64,000 bases of DNA, taken from Prorocentrum cordatum. Lineage: Eukaryota; Sar; Dinophyceae; Prorocentrales; Prorocentraceae. The stretch covers positions 10,001 through 74,000 of the forward strand of contig CAUYUJ010003549.1 of assembly GCA_963575745.1 (NCBI GenBank). The letters are read 5' to 3'. The translations under genes were made by a program, and so were the position numbers. The notes beneath the pieces are model-generated. The model did not search any database. It was not told the origin of the DNA and worked only from the letters and a program-made list of their open reading frames with translations. How positions within the stretch are numbered: the stretch's first letter is position 1; the number at the start of each line of letters is the position of its first letter. This document shows positions 60,417 through 64,000 of this stretch, piece after piece.

Positions 60417-61091
60417 CTAGCCGCGCGCGCGACGGGCACGCGGCGGTGGGGCGCGAACGCCGTCGACGGCGGCCTCCGCACGCCTGGCTGCTGCCCGCCT
60501 GGCTGAAGACCAGCTGCAGCAGGGTGAAGGAGAGGAGGAGCAGCACGAGCGCGTGCACCTGCGTCTTGGACGCGCCGACGCTGTCCCCCTCGACGGAGCC
60601 GCTCCCGCTGCGCTGACCTCTGCAGGCAATTGAGGGAGGCCGCCCTTGTGTCCGCGATGCTGAGCCCCCTCCTCGGGCCGCAATGCATCCCCGCATTGCG
60701 TCTGGCGGCGTCGAGGGGTTTCGCGAGCGTCCTGCGCCGAGATGTGTTCGCTGAATGTCTTTTGTTCGCCGTGGCCTTGATGCGCCCTGGCGGCCCCACC
60801 AAGGTAGGTGGCAATGCTTCCAGTCTGCATTCCTCTCGCGGGCCCCGGAAGAGCCAGCGACGCCACGAGCAGAAGCACGTCGAGTTGCATTGTTGTGAGC
60901 ACAGGAAGCGCGCCACTTTCGTCGTGGAAGCACATGATTCCATCGCACTGAGATGCCAAGTGAAAACAACGCGCGTCCGTCACGGTAAGCACATACCCCA
61001 TGTGCTGACAACACTGCGACCAACGCTGCCAACAAGATGATAAAGGTGCCAGAAAAAAAACAGCGCTGAGCTGAGATCGTCGGGTGGGCAC
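60417..61091 (-). CDS. Possible exons with signal-peptide-like segments
   Basis: One frame has MQLDVLLLVASLALPGPARG near 60889; another, overlapping, has VHALVLLLLSFTLLQLVFSQ near 60560-60500. Both look like secretion signals or membrane segments. They lie upstream, in minus sense, of the 59.5-60.4 kb frame, so they may be its first exons. No splice model could be fixed. Confidence 0.3.
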   Translation of the reverse strand: MPTRRSQLSAVFFLAPLSSCWQRWSQCCQHMGYVLTVTDARCFHLASQCDGIMCFHDESGALPVLTTMQLDVLLLVASLALPGPARGMQTGSIATYLGGAARAHQGHGEQKTFSEHISAQDARETPRRRQTQCGDALRPEEGAQHRGHKGGLPQLPAEVSAAGAAPSRGTASARPRRRCTRSCCSSSPSPCCSWSSARRAAARRAEAAVDGVRAPPPRARRARG

Positions 61092-61544
61092 TCACGGTCA
61101 CTGTTGTTCACGATCCTCCGTTCGATCTCGCCATTCTTCTCGCGACCGTCTGAGGACTCAACGAACTTACTTGCGAACGGAACCCGCCAAGAATGGGCAG
61201 AGTAGCTGCCACTGAGCTTCCGATCTACACGCGCCCGGCCCGACTAGAGTGCAGCCGACGGAAGGCGCAGGAGCCACGCCACAAAGGTCCTGTTTCATGT
61301 ATCGGTCGGGCATGTGAAACCGTAGCGCCAAAAAGAGTGAGGGGAGATGAGGGTATGAAGAAATTGCAGGAGTCAGGCGGAAAATGAGCAAGCATCTGCT
61401 GCAAAGCTTCTCGCTCCATGGAACATGTGCGGCCCAGTCGACTCTCATTCGCAGCGCCGCCCGTAGAGCAATGGGCACGCAGAGTTTGAATGCACAGGAA
61501 ACGGTGGCGCCAGTGGTACACGTAAGGTCTCCTAGAAAGATTCT

Positions 61545-62246
61545 CTACTGCAACACTACTAGCACGGTCGCCAAAGTCAGGAAGGCAGGGCCTCCAACCA
61601 AAGCGCCTGCCGTTTCCACATCGTGGAAGCAGCCAAAACTTCCTGGCTGACATCCGCTGGAGACGCAACAATACCACCCCTCTCTAGCCAAATACCCCTC
61701 GTCACATGTGTACACCTCGTAGTCCTCAGCCAGGCAATCCCGGTTATCATCTGCACATGTCCCGCAATCGAGACCGTTAAGGCACGTCCCGTAGAAGGCA
61801 TACCCACCGCCATAACATTCGGCAACACACACATTGTCGTAGTCAACCCCATCCATACCGCATACCGCAAGCCAGTCGTTGTCGGCACAATCGCACACCA
61901 CTGTTGAGGACCCGCCGCCCTGTGCCTGCGTGCCTGTAGTAGATCGTATACTTGTCAACGAAACGGTTGCCGATAAAACTGTCCACGTTGCCAGCCCAGT
62001 TGTTGTCATCGACGTATGTGCCACTCCTGTGGTACAACACTTGTCTCCCTCGTACCCGAGTTCCCTCTCGAAGCACGCTTCCCTGCAGAACTTGTTGTTC
62101 GTCCAGTAGTCTGAGTGGCGGCAGAGGTCCATGTTGTTAATGTTGTTGTCGATGAAACTGCCGCACGAAAGACCGTTCTGCTCCATATCCGCCGCCATGC
62201 CTCGAGGCACGAAGTGAAGCGCTCTCAGGGCCTCAAAAGTCCCCAA
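61545..62246 (-). CDS. Kazal-domain, Cys-rich surface protein
   Basis: 233 codons. Residues 27-71 form a Cys-rich block (SCGSFIDNNINNMDLC…FCREACF…GDKCC). Residues 72-115 are Thr/Ser-rich. Residues 118-155 are a Kazal-type domain: CDCADNDWLAVCGMDG, then YDNVCVAECYG and GTC. Residues 161-206 are a second Cys-rich block, and 215-233 (GALVGGPAFLTLATVLVV) is a hydrophobic tail at the stop, as in a GPI-anchored or single-pass protein. Kazal domains inhibit serine proteases, so a cell-surface inhibitor or adhesion role is plausible. No signal peptide is seen after the first ATG, so a 5' exon is probably missing. Between residues 73 and 108 another frame reads GTYVDDNNWAGNVDSF, which is also protein-like; a frameshift there cannot be excluded. 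Confidence 0.65.
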   Translation of the reverse strand: MGTFEALRALHFVPRGMAADMEQNGLSCGSFIDNNINNMDLCRHSDYWTNNKFCREACFERELGYEGDKCCTTGVAHTSMTTTGLATWTVLSATVSLTSIRSTTGTQAQGGGSSTVVCDCADNDWLAVCGMDGVDYDNVCVAECYGGGYAFYGTCLNGLDCGTCADDNRDCLAEDYEVYTCDEGYLAREGWYCCVSSGCQPGSFGCFHDVETAGALVGGPAFLTLATVLVVLQ

Positions 62247-62264
62247 TCCTCAATATCAGCCGAC

Positions 62265-62335
62265 CATGCCGCCGTGTCCGAGACGCTGTTTCGTTTGACT
62301 CGTCGTCATCGTCTTTATCGTCGTCGTGAGTCGCC
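62265..62335 (+). repeat. TCG/TCA triplet run
   Basis: Short triplet-rich segment (CGTCGTCATCG) just upstream, in gene sense, of the Kazal gene. Confidence 0.6.
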
Positions 62336-62459
62336 GCTCCCTCCCCCTTTCCCTGGGCCATGCTCCGCAAGCGCGCCAGCCAAAGCGAAATTGAGCAACG
62401 TCGTAGTTGAGTTGAGTTGAAGGGAAGCCCGTTCCTTTGATCCCTTGCCCGCCGTGGGG

Positions 62460-63191
62460 CGGGAGTCCCGGGGGGGGCCCCAAAGGGGGTGTTGACGGGG
62501 GTTTTGAGGGTGGTCCCGGGTCGAACCCCTCCGAAGAGTTCTGGTGCCCCAAAGACCCCAAGACGTGCCAAGAGTGCCCCAAGAGGCCTCCAAGATGGTC
62601 CATGAGGGCCCCGATTCGCCGAGCGACGAATCCAAGACGCCCAATATTGTCTCCAGATGGCCCAAGAGGACTGCAAGACGTCTCAAGAGGCCTCCAAGAG
62701 CACTCCCAAGAGGGCAAAAGGATGCAAGCTTGATGTTTTTGCTCCTTGGGTGTTTGAAGGATTTGGGGGTTCTCGCCTGTTCGGCTTCCCGACGCCCTAA
62801 GGCAGCCCCCAAGATCGCCCCAAGACAGCCAACGAAGCCTCCAAGAGGGCCCCAAAACGACCCAAGGCGGCTCAAGAGGCCTCCAAGACGGCCCAAGAGG
62901 CCCTCAAGACAGCTCCAAGAGGGGGCCCAGGCGTGGGACCTGGACGGACACGTTGAGCCCTCGGCCCAGATTGGCTCCAAGGAGGCCCTAAGAGGTCTCC
63001 AAGAGGCATCCAAGAGGCCCCCAAGACGGCCCCCAAGACGGCCCAAGGAAACCCCAAGAGGCTCCAAAAGGCTCCCGAGAGGCCCCCAAGTGGCCCCCGA
63101 GAGGCCCCAAGCCTGCCCCCCAGAGGCCCCCGCGAGCGCTCCGAAGAGACTCCAAGAAGCATCCCTGAGGACCCTGACCTACATCAACGTT

Positions 63192-63235
<44 letters not shown>

Positions 63236-63890
63236 TGGGGTCGGCGGCGCTGGCCGTGAGGCCTTCGTAATTAAATATTGCAAATGCTCTGCATTGTGCT
63301 TGAATGCCCAACCCTTGGGGCTTGTCGCAAGACTTGCCTCAATACCAGAGGGCTTGAAGACATGCCAAGAGGGTCCCAGGGATCCCCCCGAGAAAGTCCA
63401 AGAGGGCGCCGAGACGGCCCAAGAGCGCTCCAAGGCGCCGCAAGACGGTCTCAAGACGACCCAAGAGACAACCATCATTGATTTCCTGTAGGTTGTTGAA
63501 GGATTTGAGTCTTCTCACCTTGTCGAGCTTCCGACGCTCCAAGATGGTCCAAGGGGGCTCCAGCATTCCCACACTAAGGCTCAAGGAGCCCCCAAGGGGG
63601 CCCCAAGATGGCCTAAGAGGGCGTAAGAGGGAAACAAGATGGCCCAAGAAGAGCTGGTGAGGGGCACGGTTCGAGTCCTCCGCCACATGGTGACCCGCGA
63701 AACCGTCAGCGGCCCCAGAGGCGCCCCAAGGGCCTGCGCAAGCACAGAAGCCCCAAGAAGCCCCGAGACACCCCAGCAAAACTGCTTCCGGGAGGCTTCT
63801 GAGAGGCCCCCAAAGAGATCCCAACAGGCATCCAAGAGGCCTCTGGCCTACAATCCAGGCGTGGTGGCGGGACGGTCCGAAGGCCACTAG
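62460..63890 (+). repeat. CCCAAGAGGC-type repeat block 3
   Basis: Dense CCCAAGAGGC, CCAAGACGGC and CCTCCAAGAGG words, with unit starts marked by GGATTTGGGGGTTCTCGCC (62759) and GGATTTGAGTCTTCTCACC (63501). A (GTC)n array splits it at 63188-63236. The minus-strand frames (LGGLLGRLGG-like) are compositional. 63900-64000 shows nothing assignable. Confidence 0.8.
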
Positions 63891-64000
63891 ATAGACTGTG
63901 AGCGCGTTGCCGCAGTCGGAGCATGTTGTTACTGTAACTGTGCTTGAAGTCGACTGTATGCCAGATGCTGCGCTCGTGAAGTTCGTGTACTGCGGGGACG

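Overview
This is nuclear DNA from a dinoflagellate. The decisive evidence is a perfect full-length 22-nt dinoflagellate spliced leader (DinoSL) at 14579-14600, fused to the 5' end of an intact non-LTR retrotransposon. High GC, very abundant (TCC)n/(GGA)n arrays, sparse genes broken by small introns with relaxed GT/GC/GA donors, and many short inverted-repeat elements all fit a core dinoflagellate. The species cannot be named from the sequence. Nothing here looks bacterial: there are no operons, no rRNA and no recognisable tRNA.

Layout. 1-3.6 kb: polypurine DNA and a decayed, frameshifted DIRS-type (tyrosine-recombinase) retroelement on the minus strand. 3.6-9.6 kb: a TA-flanked MITE, a 73-bp satellite, and three copies of a 0.6-0.8 kb cassette separated by TCC/GGA/CAT arrays. 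10.3-11.7 kb: a minus-strand polytopic membrane-protein gene with one intron. 14.58-21.56 kb: a complete two-ORF LINE (ORF1 zinc/coiled-coil; ORF2 endonuclease-RT-RNase H-zinc fingers) sitting in a TCC array. 22-26 kb: G/C-run DNA, a polypurine/polypyrimidine pair and MITEs. 26.5-28.6 kb: a minus-strand gene with two AN1 zinc fingers (ZFAND2-like) followed by a PUB domain, cut by four introns built from inverted-repeat elements. 28.7-45 kb: almost entirely repeats (CCCAAGAGGC-type repeats, fold-back elements, a short repeat that always follows a TCC array, hexamer and 75-bp tandem arrays) plus a LINE endonuclease remnant. 45.3-48.6 kb: a long minus-strand reading frame of unknown function with two stops and one homopolymer frameshift. 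49.7-51.45 kb: a fold-back element split by about 1.5 kb of heptamer minisatellite. 52.5-59.56 kb: a tandem array of a 2,148-bp unit, three copies plus a partial one. 59.5-61.1 kb: probable minus-strand exons. 61.5-62.2 kb: a Kazal-domain gene, minus strand. 62.4-63.9 kb: CCCAAGAGGC-type repeat again.

The most interesting system is the set of small terminal-inverted-repeat elements that coincide with introns. One family (MITE-A, six copies) always ends in GGC-N-AG on the same strand. In two unrelated genes that AG is a splice acceptor that restores the reading frame. A second family (Introner-1) spans the first intron of the AN1/PUB gene exactly. These look like introners, mobile elements that create introns. 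All host-like exons lie on the minus strand, as expected for a dinoflagellate unidirectional gene cluster; the intact LINE is on the plus strand. Stretches not listed below (661-1180, 11875-12270, 13110-13497, 24746-25080, 25240-25540, 28920-29440, 29600-30780, 32406-33430, 33620-34435, 35850-36255, 37330-37770, 37910-38700, 41106-41380, 42100-42490, 42730-43200, 52170-52480, 61100-61540) show nothing I can assign.
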